From Osmia lignaria lignaria (lineage: Eukaryota > Arthropoda > Insecta > Hymenoptera > Megachilidae): a stretch of 64,000 bases of DNA. The stretch's first letter is position 1. Each line of letters begins with the position of its first letter. The position numbers and the translations under genes are program-made. This document shows positions 50,601-64,000 of this stretch, piece after piece. The notes under the pieces were generated by a model. The model saw nothing but the letters and a program-made list of their open reading frames with translations. It ran no database searches and was not told where the DNA came from. The stretch lies in assembly GCF_051020975.1 (NCBI RefSeq), contig NC_135035.1:10540001-10604000 (forward strand), read 5' to 3'.

Positions 50601-53600
50601 AGAGTAGGCGAACCTAATGTACTACTATAAGGTTGCAAATTTGCAATATTACAAAATTTATAAAAGAGCCAATTACGAGAATTAAAAAATATATTTTGTT
50701 AAAATTATGCAACGAAGGTTACCGTTCCGAAAGTTCTAAATACCCGATCTTTGCGCCCTATAAAATTCATACGTCCGCCATAAATTCGCGTTACAGCGTC
50801 GCATATTTACCAGACCAGAACAAAATCCGACCGTATAAATCTCGATGGCGTTTTTCTTTACGGCGCAACCACGGCACACCTAAGCGATCCAGCTTGAAAA
50901 ACGAAAGGGTGACAGTATAAAAATCCCTCGTGTCACGGCACACGTGTCGCTTCTTTTTTCCGCTCGTCATACGTTTGCCTCACCTGCCCTCTGCCCTTTT
51001 GTCGCGCTGCCTAAAACGATCCCCGTTGGTTTCGTTTAATTGAACGAATAACGCGGGCATCGGGGTGGTTACCTAATTTCTTTCTACCCCGTCCCTCGAA
51101 CGAGCATAAATTAGCGATCGGTTTTATGCATTCTTCGCCCACCGAGATCTTTCCACGCACTTGCGACTGCATTTTTTGCTCTATCGCATCGAACAGTTGT
51201 GATCAATCACGCGGCTCGTGTAACCGTTTATTCCGGCATTCATTTGCATCTCGATTCGATTTACAGTTTCTACTTTATTTGCGATCTACCTGGCTCTTCA
51301 GGAGATTCTTCAGGGTTCGGCGAAAGGCAACCCGACGTACAGGTATGCCTGCAGTCGGCTCGGATACAGGAGCTCCGAACGGATCTCTTCAATTTTTTTA
51401 TCGTCGGTAGTTTTTTAATAAAATTTTGTTAAATTTAAACGGTGGCGGAGGTTCACATTGTAATTTCTTCGACGCGTGTCAAATTCGTCCCCTTCTTAAG
51501 AAACGGCAGCGACCTAACATGCCCGTCGCAGTTCCGTGAAAAATTAATTGGCAACCATTTTCTGGTCGACCTCCGTAAAGGGATACTTAACGAAATTATC
51601 GAGCTGCCCTTATTTCCAGACTTTCGTATTCCACCAGCCAGCTTCAAGATAATTCTAGCCTGTCCGGACAAAATGGTCCGCAAAATGGAGACCCATTAAC
51701 GACGCTAATGACGCGCCCTATCGTTCACGATTCTTGTAAAATCGCGCAAAAGTTTGTATTATAAATGAACCTTCACGAGAAACTCGGGCTCTCTGATCAT
51801 CGATGATCCAACCGCCTTCGCGAGCAATCGAATGAATCTTACGACACGATTTTGCTCCAGAAACTACGCTCGTAAATTCCGAGGTTTATTCGGTCCACTG
51901 ATACAATGCCATTCGGCCGAGTTTTACTGCTACGAGATGCTGAAGAGCAGCGAAACTTTCGAAAAGAAATCGAAATTGAAAATGGATCGCTTTTGTGGGC
52001 GTCTTTTATCGAGTGGCAATTTAATTTTTAATAAAGCTAATCATTTTTAAAAATTATTTTTATCTTTCATATTCGAACGATTCAATATTTAAACACTGAC
52101 TTTACAACGCTACAGTTTGAATCTATTTTAAAATGGGCGTTGATTTACGTGTATCTAATTGTTATATTTCCATCGGAACCATCAATTAACAGGCTATACC
52201 TCATTTCGCGTGTTTCTTCTAGTCTATCATTGCCCGTTTTCCAGAGATCGTAGATAAAGTCGGAGGCTACGAGTGTTTTTCTCTGGCGAACGCGATAAAG
52301 CCTCTCTACACGGGACAGGACACATCGTGTCTCCTCTAGAAGTCTGTCTAATGGGAGTTGCACAAACTACGTAATTGCTTGGGATTACAGGGCTCGGAGA
52401 CCTCCTTCGTGGAGCCACGATCTTCCTGTCCGGTAGTTAAGTTGCCTTTTCCTTCGTTGCACCGTAATTACCGCAAGGTGCAAACTCGGAAAATTTTTCT
52501 CCTTCCTCCGTCGTTCCGTGTAATGTCAGGGTACATGTGCTGTTTAATGGGACGTTAGCCAGCCGAGGCTGATTTTCTCGGTTGGACGTTTAAATCAAAC
52601 GCGAGATTGAACGATTAAACGAACGTCACTGCTTGATAAGACATGCAAGCATGGAAAGTTACTTTGTGGTTGAAACATGAAATTTATCATGTTTAAACAT
52701 TTTTATTTTTTTGTTTTGAACGGCAATTGAAGAGCCGATAATTTAAGCCTAGACGCACCGAGGTTAATAATTTCAAAAAAGGAAAAATCATCCCTCTAAG
52801 ATGAGCCTAGATCGCAGAATTCGCTAGTGTCAAAAATTTACGTGAAAATTTGTTCGCCATTGATTCGAATCTCCGAAACTATTGATCGGGAAGGAAAGCG
52901 GTAACGACAGTCCCTTTACCTGTTTCAATATGTAAGCTGACGCCTGCGTTTCCTCGCGTTTTATGTTATTCAAACGTGTCGACGAGACGTCCTTACGTAT
53001 CTGCTGATTAGCTTAAAAATGAGACTTTTGGCGCCTCGACGGCTACGTCCCGAACGGACGTTCGTAATCAAGTCTAGACGCACGAAAGCCCGGAGAGGGT
53101 GGCAAGGGGTTTGTTTGGGTTCCTTAATGGAATTCCGGTCTCGTACAAGCGCAACGGATCATTCATATTCTCGTTACTTCATGCCTGAACCATTGATGAA
53201 AAGGAGACAATGAAAGATTTGTATGGTTCCATTGATTATGAAGGAATTTTAATCAATAGACACATGGTGGATGAAAAAACATCAATATTTTTCAAAAATT
53301 AAGTCTACAATTTAAATTAATCATAAATTTCATTCAAAGCTTCTTAAGTCACGATTTCATAATTTCATCAATCTAAAATAATGAAAGCCAACGATGATCG
53401 TCAGAATTTCATAAGAGCCTCGCGATTAAAGCAATTTAAAATTAGTCACCGGACACGATTGCTTCTTAAACGTATGTAATTAGGGCTCGATTGGCTGGAA
53501 AGAATTTCCGGATGAGGGATACGCGTGGGCACCATAAGGGAAAGAGGTTATCGAGGAAGAATTTCTGAACAGACAGCTGCCACTTACGATGGCGTCACGA

Positions 53601-56600
53601 CTTTAGGAAACGTCCGCGGTGAGCCCTCGGGACCGTTTCTAGGGACTTCTTTTCCCACCCTGTAATTTCCCCGTCCCGTGAAACGGGATATTTTCTAAAA
53701 TTGCACATTTTCGATCGCCATCCTGCAGGCGTCGCGCCGACGCACCAGATCGCTCTCGATCGCTATGGCTTTTTAAACCGTTAAATTAATGAACACCCCT
53801 TAGCTCTGAAGCTCTACTTTCAACGAACAGACCGGAAAAATTCTTCAAGATATCCTATAATTGTCCTAGCTTTTAGAAATGTTTTGAAAATAAGGACTTT
53901 CAGCAAGTGTATCACTTTTCGGTATTAAAAATATTTTTCTTCACCAGTTACAGACGAACGAACTGCTATGCCAGGTCGCATTAACGCAACACGTCCGAAA
54001 CAATTCGACCTGTTCGCAGTCTCCTCTTTCCATTGTTCGATCCTGCGTTCCTGACAGGACTCCCGGAACGTATACATCCAAGAACCACCCGGTAGTGGTG
54101 CCTCGTTACAATCCCATTGGAAAATATTGGATTACAAGCTTTGACGTTCACCGACCGATCCTGACTGCTCCAGGACACGAAGGTAATTCTCTAGGTTGAA
54201 ATATGTTGGAAGAACTCTTAACAATTTATAATAATCCTGTTTGTTCATAAAATTTTTCAAAGTTATTGCACATTTTTAAAACTACTCGGGTAAAATAAGA
54301 AGATTAAAGAATGATAGGTATATAGAGGCGAAGGAGAAGATTTATGGTATTAAAGCGAACGATTTACGTCCTCGAACAGGAACACTTTAGCAGCAGGACA
54401 CTTTCTGGCGCCTGGCCGAGTTCCGGGTCCTCGCGCCCACAATAATTTCGATTGAAGTCACGGGAGTCAGGTTTCCTTTTTCCGTGATTCACGGCCCTGA
54501 CACGTGACGGGTGCTTCCTGGCGCCCACAAGGTATCCCACGCTTGTTTGTCCTGCCAGGATGTCCAGAAGCCGACAGATATTGCCGCGACGCGTGTCTCG
54601 ACGATGATCGTTCGAACGATTCGTATTCAACCTGATCCCCCGTCACCGATTCATTAATAAATAGTTTATTGCACGGCCGCTTGTATTCCTGCTTGGGAAC
54701 ATCGATGAGACAAAGATTTGACGCTTCAGGAAGTCGTGTTTTACAGGGATCGTAGCTCAGGCTACCGCTTATACATGGTTGGACTTGAAGATTAGTTTCT
54801 GATTTGAATTTTTAACGAAGTTTGGATGAAACTTTATAACGAGTCTATCGAAAGAAATAATTTGAAAGCAATAGTATTATTTGGATTATTTGAAATTATA
54901 GGCTGTTTAATTAAAGGTAAATAAAAAAATTTTAATGATCTGAATATCCACCAAACTCAAAACGTCTATGAAGTCCAAACGACAACTTCCTTTTTAACCG
55001 ATTTTCAGAAGCCAACCCCATACCCGATCGAGAGAAGAACGTTGGCGAAGAGGTCTAGTTATAAATATTCTTTTACAACTTCCTATCGTCTTCCTATAAA
55101 TCTCGTCGGCAACGGCCTGCTTGAAACCTATCCTACCACCATCTTCGCGTTTCCAACGAGCAGGCCCTATATCGACCAGCCATTTACCCGGTGTAAACGT
55201 CTCCGGTGGAAGGGCCGCAGGGTCGAGACGAGGGAATATAAAGGTGCGAGAGGCAGCCAGGTACGTTGGGAAAGGGGGCGTAAAAGGGTGCCGTGGGGCG
55301 AAGGGAGCGCCCGCGGGTGCGGGTGTCATTGTTGATATACAACGCGGTAAGTACGCGATAAGTAGACCCCATAAATTCAACCAATCAGACGAGCCGCCTT
55401 GCGCCGTACCTTGACCACCCTACTTCCTTTCCCCTCGACCACTTGCCATTGGCACACGTGGCAGCCGCGTTACTTATGTGCAGGCAGCCGTGTACAGGTC
55501 GGTCCACATTACGCGCGTGCACCACAACCACGTGCACCATCCGCGCGAAACTCCCACGCGAAACGTGCTCGCTTCGAGGATTATTTATCTCGTTACACAT
55601 CGATGTTACACCCGACCCTCCATCCAGCTAGTTTCTATGCCGTGAGCCGGTTCGTTCGATCCAGTGGTAGCTGTTCCTGTGTCTCTTTAACCGAGAGCTT
55701 GTTTCATCCGTTGTATCTGTGAATGTCTGCTTAACGAGATCACTGGAATTTGAAATTTTTTTCAAGGTACTCTGATATACTTTTTAACACACTTTAAATT
55801 CTTCTTTCATTTCACCCACACGTTTGATCGAGCAATTTAAATGGAGCAATCTTATCTAATTACCAAAAAATTCTTTCCTTTCTCTCTCTCACAATCATCA
55901 AGCAGGCCCATAAAATAGCTTCTTATCCTTTGATTAAAGCGACGGAGGGCAGAGGTGGTTGGAAAAGATTCGATGCTTCGCTCTTGCAATGACGATAACT
56001 CAGCATCGTTAATCCCGTCGGCGTATTAGTTACCCTTAACTCGCGCTCATCCAACGCGGTAATATCTCTTCTCATTAATTGCAATTAAGTAAATCCTCGT
56101 GAGTCTGCGGGCCGCGTTGATCCATTATATCGTGTTCATCTTCGCGGTGAATCTTTGCGAACCATTTCGCCGACTCTTCGGCCCTCGAGATGCAATTCGC
56201 GCGTGCACCGTATCGAGCCGCGTTAATTACGTGCCAGAGAATGCTCGTCGGAAATTATTTCGGATAAGGTGAATCGAATTCGTGACGGCAGTGTAGCCGG
56301 GGCTTTTCTGAACGTTTACTCACACCTGTTGGAACACCGAGCCCTTCGAAGGCTGATAATATTTGTAAATAAGCTCGTTTCGGAGATAGTGAACCGTATT
56401 TCATCGTCTGGAATTTGTTTGAACGATGATAAGTAGACCGTACAAATAATATAAAAATTGTTATGCTTATGGAAATTAATTGCTTTGAAATTCTTTTCTT
56501 GTTCCTTGAAAAATTTTTTTTTTTCTTCTATTAGCGTACCAAAATCTGATAATTTATGGAGGTGCGATATACTGCGGTTGAGGATTAACAAAATAAAAGA

Positions 56601-57330
56601 CAGCCACGTGTTTCCATTGTACACGCAATTATCTATTAACAGATTTGCATTCCCCGAGTATTTGTACACCGCCAGGTGTGCGAAACCATTCTGTTTTCAA
56701 AATTCCAATGCAAGTAGAATTCTATCCGGATTATCCACCGCGATTAGACTAATACCTCTCGCGAGATATCGAACCTGTTAGCTTTCCCAATTTCATAGAA
56801 ATATTTGTCAGCAAACAGCTAAGAAAGAAAGACCTCCTCAAAATATTCGGCAAAATATTCGTCGCTCGATAAGAAACTCAAATAAATTCGATTATTTCAA
56901 AGCTCGTCCGTGCATCGATTTAATACGCTGATTAATCGAGCAAGCTCGGGGCTACGAAAATATTCTTTTTTATTCGACCAGCTAATTGCTCGCATTCAGA
57001 GCCACGATTTCCCTTCCGTCTGCATTCTGTTCGGCTGACATTGAAAAAGGGTCCGTTCACAGCCAGTTAAAATGCACTCGATCAACGTGCCCTCCTTCTA
57101 ACAATAAGTTATATAAGACACTGGCTCCGAGCGATCGGGAAACAAATGAAGAATGAAAAATCGCGAGGAACCTTTCACGTAACGATCCTTTGGAAACGCG
57201 GTCGAACGAGAAGGATGTTGATCGAAAAGAAGACTGTGACGTACGAGAGTTCTTTATCTTTGAGGTAGCCCTTTAATGAATTTGTAAATTTATGACGAGG
57301 TACTTTCAAATAAATATTAATCCAATTATG
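50601..57330. other. Gene-free stretch
   Basis: I see no gene. The GC-rich patch 55000-55720 holds open frames on both strands, including a proline-rich minus frame at 54994-55380 (128 codons) and plus frames of 97-107 codons. None is recognised. A T9 run lies near 56515 in a region with opposing frames of 117 and 107 codons. A 12-base tandem repeat lies at 56839-56862. Confidence 0.5.
56839..56862 (+). repeat. 12-bp tandem repeat CAAAATATTCGG
   Basis: Two adjacent copies. The second differs at its last base. Confidence 0.7.
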
Positions 57331-57477
57331 TTAACCCTTTCTTAACTATTCCGAAGCATTGGCGTAACTAAAATTGTTTACGGGTTGGACCAGGAGGAAA
57401 TTTTAAAAATTCTGAAATTTTAACTGTTTAGCGACCGTGAAAAGGAAAAAAGAACAATTCCAAGCCTAATGGGTTAA
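57331..57477. mobile_element. Possible TTAA-flanked MITE (weak)
   Basis: The block starts TTAACCCTTT and ends AATGGGTTAA, giving a seven-base perfect terminal match on TTAA followed by mostly non-matching sequence. Length 147 bp, AT-rich, non-coding. Its size is like that of the better supported elements here, but the terminal match is short enough to be chance. Confidence 0.25.
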
Positions 57478-60400
57478 TTCCTCGGACTCTGGTCAGGTAA
57501 TGGATTACGCGGCGCAGTTATCGGGCTGTCGTTGAGCGTATCGAGTGTCCCGATGGCCTTACCTGTCACCCAGTGCATAGAAGTTGCGTGCAACGCTTGG
57601 TAATCTACGGGCCATTAGCCACGATCCTCTATAAGCGGCACACGCGATACACGCTCGGAATATCGAGTGTCTCAGGGCGAAGCGGAACGCAATCGGGACA
57701 CACGAGACACTTCCTCGTGCGAGCGGCCAGTCGCATCCTTTCATCACCCTTTCCTTTCCTTCGTTTTAACTCGAAAAATCCTCCTTCCCTGCCTGCCAGA
57801 AGGAGAGAAGAAGAACGGAACCGACGCGACCCAGGGACGTGCTGCATGTGACAGCTGTGACGGCAGCACGTCACGTGGCGCACGTGCAAGTGCAACGAGG
57901 GTTAAAAAGAGAATCTCGACTGAAACGAGAGAACACCGGGGGTTAACTTGAATATTTTCAGCTTGAAAAAGAGGAGAAAATTGACAACCGTTACGTGATC
58001 CTTACCATTTCCTTCGAATAAGGGCAAATGGGAAAGTTGAAGGGTTAAATAATTCAACATTTCAAAAGATCGAATAACAGAAATTAATTTAATTGACAAG
58101 GGTTAAATATGAGATCTCCTGAAATACTTCAACTCGAAAAATTCAAAATCCAAGAGAATTTAATGTTTTCTACAACTTAGGGTGCCAGCACCCCATGGAT
58201 TCGAAGGAATTTCTATAATCTTCACCCAAGTCAATGTTTCCCGTCGTTCTCACCCCAGCAGCCTACGTTGCTCCGCCACTTTTTCCCCTCTACCATCCCC
58301 ACCCCTTCGAAATATATAAATTAACGCACTTATGTAGCACCCTCCAGGCCTTAGGCCGTTACCCTGCTACACCTGCGTTCGGGGCGCTGAGCGCTGACAA
58401 TTACCTGGCGATCGATGTATGGCCCGGGGGGGTGAAGCACCGAAAACCACCACTAAAACGAGGAACAGCCGAGCTATTGTCGGTAGAACGCGAGAGGGAG
58501 GCCACGGCGCCGGTATGTATGGCAAATTGCAGGTAATTGCCGGCCATTTGTTTGCAAGACTGCATAGTCCTCTCGTAAACCTTGCATTCTTTCTTTTTCG
58601 TGAAAAGTATCTCAGGTGTCTGGTGGCAATTTTAATAATATCATGATATATCAGCTATCCATCGATTTTTCTTTTGAATACTCTGTGTGGCTTTCGTATG
58701 CCCAAATTTTCTATACGAAAATTTCGACCAATTGTTTATGATTAGTCGTTCAAATTCCTTCAACAAGGTACTGGCTCGTTCGAGTCTGCTGGTAATAGGT
58801 CGCCTACACTTGTAACTCCTTTTTCTGTAAGCAAATTGCTGACCAGTCTACACCCGGCCGAAAATGGAACAAGAACTTTTGGTTCCATTTTTTTTGTGGC
58901 AAAAGGTTCCTCCGGTTGCTGTTAACACTTTACCGAGCAGAAACTTGTTAGCGTTGATTGCCCAGCCTGTCTAAGCTTACGCGAGTTATTATATTTTATT
59001 ACTGACAATTTTACCTCAATTCAAATTTCAATTAGAAATTAATATTTGAAGTAGAAAAAATAATAATTCATGTTACAATATATGTATAAATCATCTACAA
59101 ACATCTGGATTACATAACCAAGTTATCGTTCCTTGTTCCCGGACACGTCTTTGCACTTGGTAGAGCGTGAACTTGAGGAATCACTTAAGAGGTCCTTTCC
59201 AGGCGTACGCTTTGCATATTACATTGTAATATCTCTTCTCGCGAGGTGTAAGGAGAACGTAAATGGTAAGAAGAAAAAAAAAAAGAGCTCGCGGTGAAGA
59301 TCGAATTTCTGCCGGGAGATCGTCGTCCAGGCGATATTTTAACCCTTATCCGAAGCAAAGCGACAGGAGCGAATCGACCGTGACTTTATTATCGTCGCGT
59401 GGGTGTACCTGGCCATCCTGACAACTATTCGCGTGCACGCGAACAAATGCAGCGTGGGTTACACGACTTCTAGAGCATTCGATTCGAATAAGCTGTAACA
59501 ACGTCTAAATTGGCTCATTCTCGTATGATAATCAATTTAAGCGCGTTATTTAACCCTTCCATAAAATAGCTGCTTGATCGTCGAACACCTGGCGCTAATC
59601 GTAAGCACCTATTCATCTCGTAGAGGAATTATCAAATTACAATATCTTTCCTATTGATTCTATTTCTCTTCCCATGCGAAACTTCCGTAATTTGATTCTG
59701 ACAAGGAAAAAATAAAACCTCGGACATGCTCAATAAAATAATAACGTTACTACAAGCTGCTTCTTTGTTCAACCATCTCCAGAGGTGTCCACGACGAGTG
59801 GCATGACACCATGGGGTGCGTATATCTGCCAGAGCCACCGCAAGGATTACAAGAAAAAGATATAGAAAGAAGTAACCCGAGAAGGGGGATGATGAGGTCT
59901 TCTCCAATCCCTTTTGCAGAAACAAAGTACGAAACATATTGTGCGTTTTCCCTTTCGTAAATTCGCGACGAACGAAACGTTTCGTTGGTCCGCATGGCAG
60001 CAGGACGATTTACAAAGCTGGACGCGTGTCTTTTCGGCGAGCAACCGGCCGTGGATTTGGTCGCAGCCCATTGGGCAGAGTGGAACGACGGTGCCCACGC
60101 AATGGGCATCCATCAACGGGCCAAACGGCAGAGGACTTTGTCGAGTAATGGCGAGTCTACAAAAAGTTTCGAAAAGCGAAGGGAGAAAAGGCGCGGACGA
60201 GAAGGGTGCGAGAGAGAGAGGAGGAAAGACGAAAGGGACCTGGGACCATTCTTAAGGGCCTCATAAAACCGGCAAAGTGCCACACCGCCACCCACGTGCC
60301 TTCTCGAGAAGCGAGAAAATACGTCCGAGCTACGGTTCAGACCAGGCAGCTGGTGTATCGAGTGTGCCAGTCTATTTGACTTTTTTAATTCCAACGATAC

Positions 60401-63400
60401 GACCATCGACCATGGTGCTGACTCTGTCAGACGCGAAGAAAGATTGCGCGTTTATACGTGCAACGTGTAATGCAAAGGAATGGGCATGAGAAACGATTTT
60501 CAATTCGAGAATAGAGGAATGGATGTCGAATTGAAAAATTCATGAATCTAGGATTTGTATTTCAGGTTGACCAGTTATTTTGGTTCGAATACGATGAAGC
60601 TAGGGTGGATGATTTGAAATTAAGGGTAAATTTGACGCTCGTTGAAAACAACTTTCAGTCGAGGAACTTATTGTGTTTGTTATCTTCTATTTGAATCACC
60701 TGAATGAGCTCTAGCCATACCCTCGAGTAGTTCGCATGAAAGCAGCAGGGCGCGTCAAATCTTCAGAAAATAGTGAATGAATTGCCACTACAAAGTCACT
60801 CGAAGGAACCTTCTGAGTTTCAACCACTTCGTTTAAAATGTCCCTTGCAATGGTCCATTGATGACCCAAGATCTTGAATGAATTTTTCTTACAGCTACTT
60901 TTTGTTCAGTGGAAAAAGGAAACGGTGAAACGATTATGCACGCTCAGATGCAGAAGAAGCTACTTTAAATAAGTTTGAAAGTTCACGAATGAAAAAATAA
61001 TTTAAATAAAATATGACCCCATAGTTTACGTTTTTAAAAATATTAATTAAATTTTTAGTTTCATTTTACAAACTGCTCGATTCTCCATGCAAGATTTTCC
61101 AAAATTTTCCCAGAAATGCTGGTACCAATTTCAAAGGCCAGTAGCGTTCGGCTAGCCAACAGAATTTTCAAAGGATATCAATGAAAACAGCAATAACCTT
61201 CGCCCATTTCTCGAAAAGCCACAGAATGGAGGAGGTCAATTCAAAGGTACTAGGCTCGACAATTACTTAGCTAATAAAAGCACGATGGGTGTCGATTCGC
61301 TTCGAATGGTCATACAATGTGACCGTCACGGATAAGAGTTTCGTTTGGTTGCAACAAAGTGGCTAGCTGCAGATGCACCATCTGTCAAAAATGAACTGCA
61401 AGCATCAATGAACTTGAATCCCCAAAGCGAGTCTTAACCTGAATGACTTTTCATTCAGTAGCTTTGACTCATTCTAGCCAGAAGGTTCTCAATTTTTACA
61501 AAACGAAAAATAAAGATTACTTTCGTGGTGAAAATTTTTTCTCGCGGTATTGAAAAAGAAATTAAAAATTTAGTGCAATTAGAAAAGTATAGCACAAAAT
61601 ATTTTCTACCAAAAATATAGATTGAAATGAAAATTCTTAGAAAAGAGGATGGAGAAAACCACTGGTATCTAAAGGTATAATAGGAATATTGGTAAGCATA
61701 ATGTCTTTTGTGAAGACGAGCAATTTGAAAGTGCAACAATGAGAGGAACCGGAACGCCTTCTCGACTTCCCTGAAATTCGAGTACACTCAAATCGTCGTT
61801 TACTATACATCCTATACAATACGTTTAACTTGAAAGAATAAATTTCTTCTCCACATTTTACTCGGGGCATTTGAAACATTTATTGCACTTTTTTAAACCT
61901 TTTCCTGAAGAGAAAATAACGAAAAACCATCGAATCGAGGAAACTATAAAAAGCAGAATCGTACACCCTTCCGCAAAGGGGATTAAAAGCGTTCGCAAGA
62001 GAAGAGGACGGTGGCGAAGACAATGGCTCGATTTCTGCGAGCGGTGTTCAGTGAGAAAGGGGTAAAGGAAAAAAAACATTTGTATTCTCTTGTACCGGGT
62101 CTCCCCTAGCGAAGATGTTTGGCATATTTGTCACATTCGAGTAATTCCACGGTGGTGTGCACCTGCCGCGGCACGAAAAGCAACAGGACACCAAGAGGAT
62201 TCATGGTGAACGTAGAGAATAGTAGGTAGCCCCGTCCACGCTTGTTCTTATTTGTTTGTTTCGGCCTCGTATCTTCGGGCCTAATCGCTCGGAACCAAAA
62301 ACTCGCCGAATCTCGCTGGAATTTTTGGGGCAGAAGTGGTTCCTGATAAAAATCATCCGGTCGTTCGTGTCTCAGACCAGTGGTTTGTCCACGTGGTGAA
62401 ACTAGAGACGAATGCTTCAAAATATTTGAAGAATACGCAAAATTAATGGTCCGGATACTTGAAAATATTCGAGTACGATTCTTAACGCGGAGATGACAAA
62501 TAATCTTTTATTCAATTTCTAGCGTTTCCCGACCTCGCTTCTTATCGCAAATCACTCGAAAAAACAAGGAGAAGACACTCGGTGTCTTCCTGCAGGGTGA
62601 TGCGCCGCTGCCCAGCACGACAGGAATTCGCTGGTCGACCATTTAAGGACGCCGATTAGTACGGTTGTCCTAATAGCTCCTGACGTGCGCAAAAGTAAAA
62701 TAATTGCCGTCTGACGAATGTGAGGCGACCACGTGGAATCTTCCGACCGCCGATGTCAGCGTCGATTACCGGCAATGTACTCGCGTGTTTTATCGCGACA
62801 AATACCCACGGCGAGATTCACCGGTGACGACGGAGACACCCGGTATTATGGGGCCTAAATCCTTGCCAAGAACCGAAGCAAATTATTCGGAATTCCCCGA
62901 GAGCTGAGATGCCCGCGAAGATATACGCGTTGGCTCGGCTGGCCGGTGCATTCGGCACACAGCCGATAAATGCATTTGCAGTCGCATTGTGCGATAACAT
63001 ACTATGCATACGTGATGCGGCAGCTTTGGCAAAAAAGAGCTCGTGATTCAACGGCAGAAAGGCCGACGCAGGGGAAGGAGAAAGTCGCGACGACGTTAAA
63101 ATACACGGTAAATTTTCGGCTTTCGAAAGGGACTGAAATTTTTCTCTCCTCGAGGATACTGTACAGGGTGGACCTTCGAATCTCGATTCTGTAACCCACT
63201 GACCCTCTTTCATTTTTATTTCGTAGCTCTTCTCATTTTTATACTATATCTTTTACAAACCCTAATCCAAATTCAAGCCATGACCTGGGACCGTCTAATT
63301 AAAAATTTTCCATTTCATCGATACCCTCTTGAAGAGGCGAGAATTTAATCCTTTTTAAATCAAAAACACACCATTCACCTCCCACAGGTTTCTTCCTAAA

Positions 63401-64000
63401 TCAAAACAAGAGAAAGGATCACGAAATGATTCCCAAGGGTCGATCCCTTGGTTTAACCTGGTAGGTCCTTAATGACTTGTACAAATGAAGTTTTGGTAAA
63501 AAGGAAAGCGAACAGTTGTGGCGCCCACGGTGAAAACGGCAGCCACTTATCACGAACGTGATGGAGCCTCGAGAAAGAATAGAGGTGGACTGAAATTCAA
63601 CATCGAGGCTCCATTTCACGGTATAACAACGTGCATCCTACGGAAGGATAAAAGCAACTCCCTCTAACGAGATGGCTTTGTTTATTTTCCCATTTAGACC
63701 GCTATTGATACGGGAAAGATTCGACGAGCTCGTGATGAAGACTTTAACAAGACCGAGATCGGTGATCTTTTGAAATGATCCTCGGAAGAGATCGAAATTG
63801 TCTTCTGTAAATTATATCAAGTATTTAGTATTGTTACAGGAGAATTCTTTTTCTAAAGGAAAATATATAATTTATTGAAATATTGAAAATTTATAAAAAT
63901 TATTGCTAACTTTTGAATGAAATTAAACGAGAATTCCACGAATAAGATTTTACGTCGAAAAGCGCAAAAATCAAGACACCGTGACATGTGTCTACAAGAT
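57478..64000. other. Gene-free stretch to the end of the window
   Basis: I see no gene. Overlapping frames at 59750-60266 on both strands (up to 119 codons) and 62818-63213 (-, 131 codons) are unrecognised. A hairpin GGGTGC-CA-GCACCC lies at 58180-58193, a 16-base perfect palindrome at 59971-59986 and a purine tract at 60171-60238. The end of the window does not cut into any recognisable gene. Confidence 0.5.
60171..60238 (+). repeat. Purine-rich tract
   Basis: 61 of 68 bases are A or G, including a GA run at 60209-60220. Such tracts can adopt triplex-type structures. It explains the Arg/Glu/Lys-rich tails of the frames that cross it. Confidence 0.65.

Noticed and set aside
59971..59986. 16-bp perfect palindrome AACGAAACGTTTCGTT
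   Set aside because: About one palindrome of this length is expected by chance in 64 kb.
59985..60266. 93-codon frame with a balanced-looking first half
   Set aside because: The second half is a purine tract giving Arg/Glu/Lys runs, minus-strand frames overlap it, and no domain is visible.

Overview
The window looks like 64 kb of animal nuclear DNA from a gene-poor region, most likely an insect. AT-rich stretches full of poly-A/T and TAATTA alternate every few hundred bases with CpG-rich stretches full of CG, TCGA and ACGCG. There is no dense coding, no operon structure, no CRISPR array and no rRNA. The debris of piggyBac-like (TTAA-flanked) and mariner-like transposons fits an insect. The CpG-rich mosaic fits Hymenoptera such as bees, but that lineage is an inference from composition and was not tested by any search.

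No protein-coding gene can be supported. The longest open frames (199, 192, 184, 162 and 159 codons) show no recognisable domain, transmembrane/signal layout or repeat. They usually overlap open frames on the opposite strand in GC-rich patches, as chance frames do. Small exons of a large split gene could be hidden here, since the window may be intron or intergenic, but I found no convincing exon.

What can be supported is mostly repetitive or structural. (1) A 270-bp near-perfect inverted repeat at 11983-12249 is built from two head-to-head tRNA-like 3' halves, with A- and B-box matches and a long T run; a third, diverged tRNA-like end follows at 12260. (2) Two copies of one short TTAA-flanked element (31048-31209 and 44191-44329) share a 55-bp end. 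(3) A second TTAA-flanked family has a clear copy at 6450-6665 and a probable orphan end at 13935. Weaker TTAA-flanked candidates lie at 5692-5844 and 57331-57477. (4) A mariner-like terminal sequence lies at 23953. (5) There is a strong G-quadruplex motif at 46422, several hairpins, microsatellites and short minisatellites. (6) A cluster of homeodomain core sites (TAATTA) lies at 4163-4902 and is a candidate enhancer.

Layout: 1-6449 is mixed intergenic sequence with the TAATTA cluster. 6450-13960 holds the TTAA element family and the tRNA-like inverted repeat. 13960-31047 is mostly unremarkable, with the mariner-like end. 31048-44329 is bounded by the two copies of the same small element. 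44330-64000 is again unremarkable apart from hairpins, the G4 motif, a weak TATA/Inr pair and a purine tract. I found no multi-gene system.
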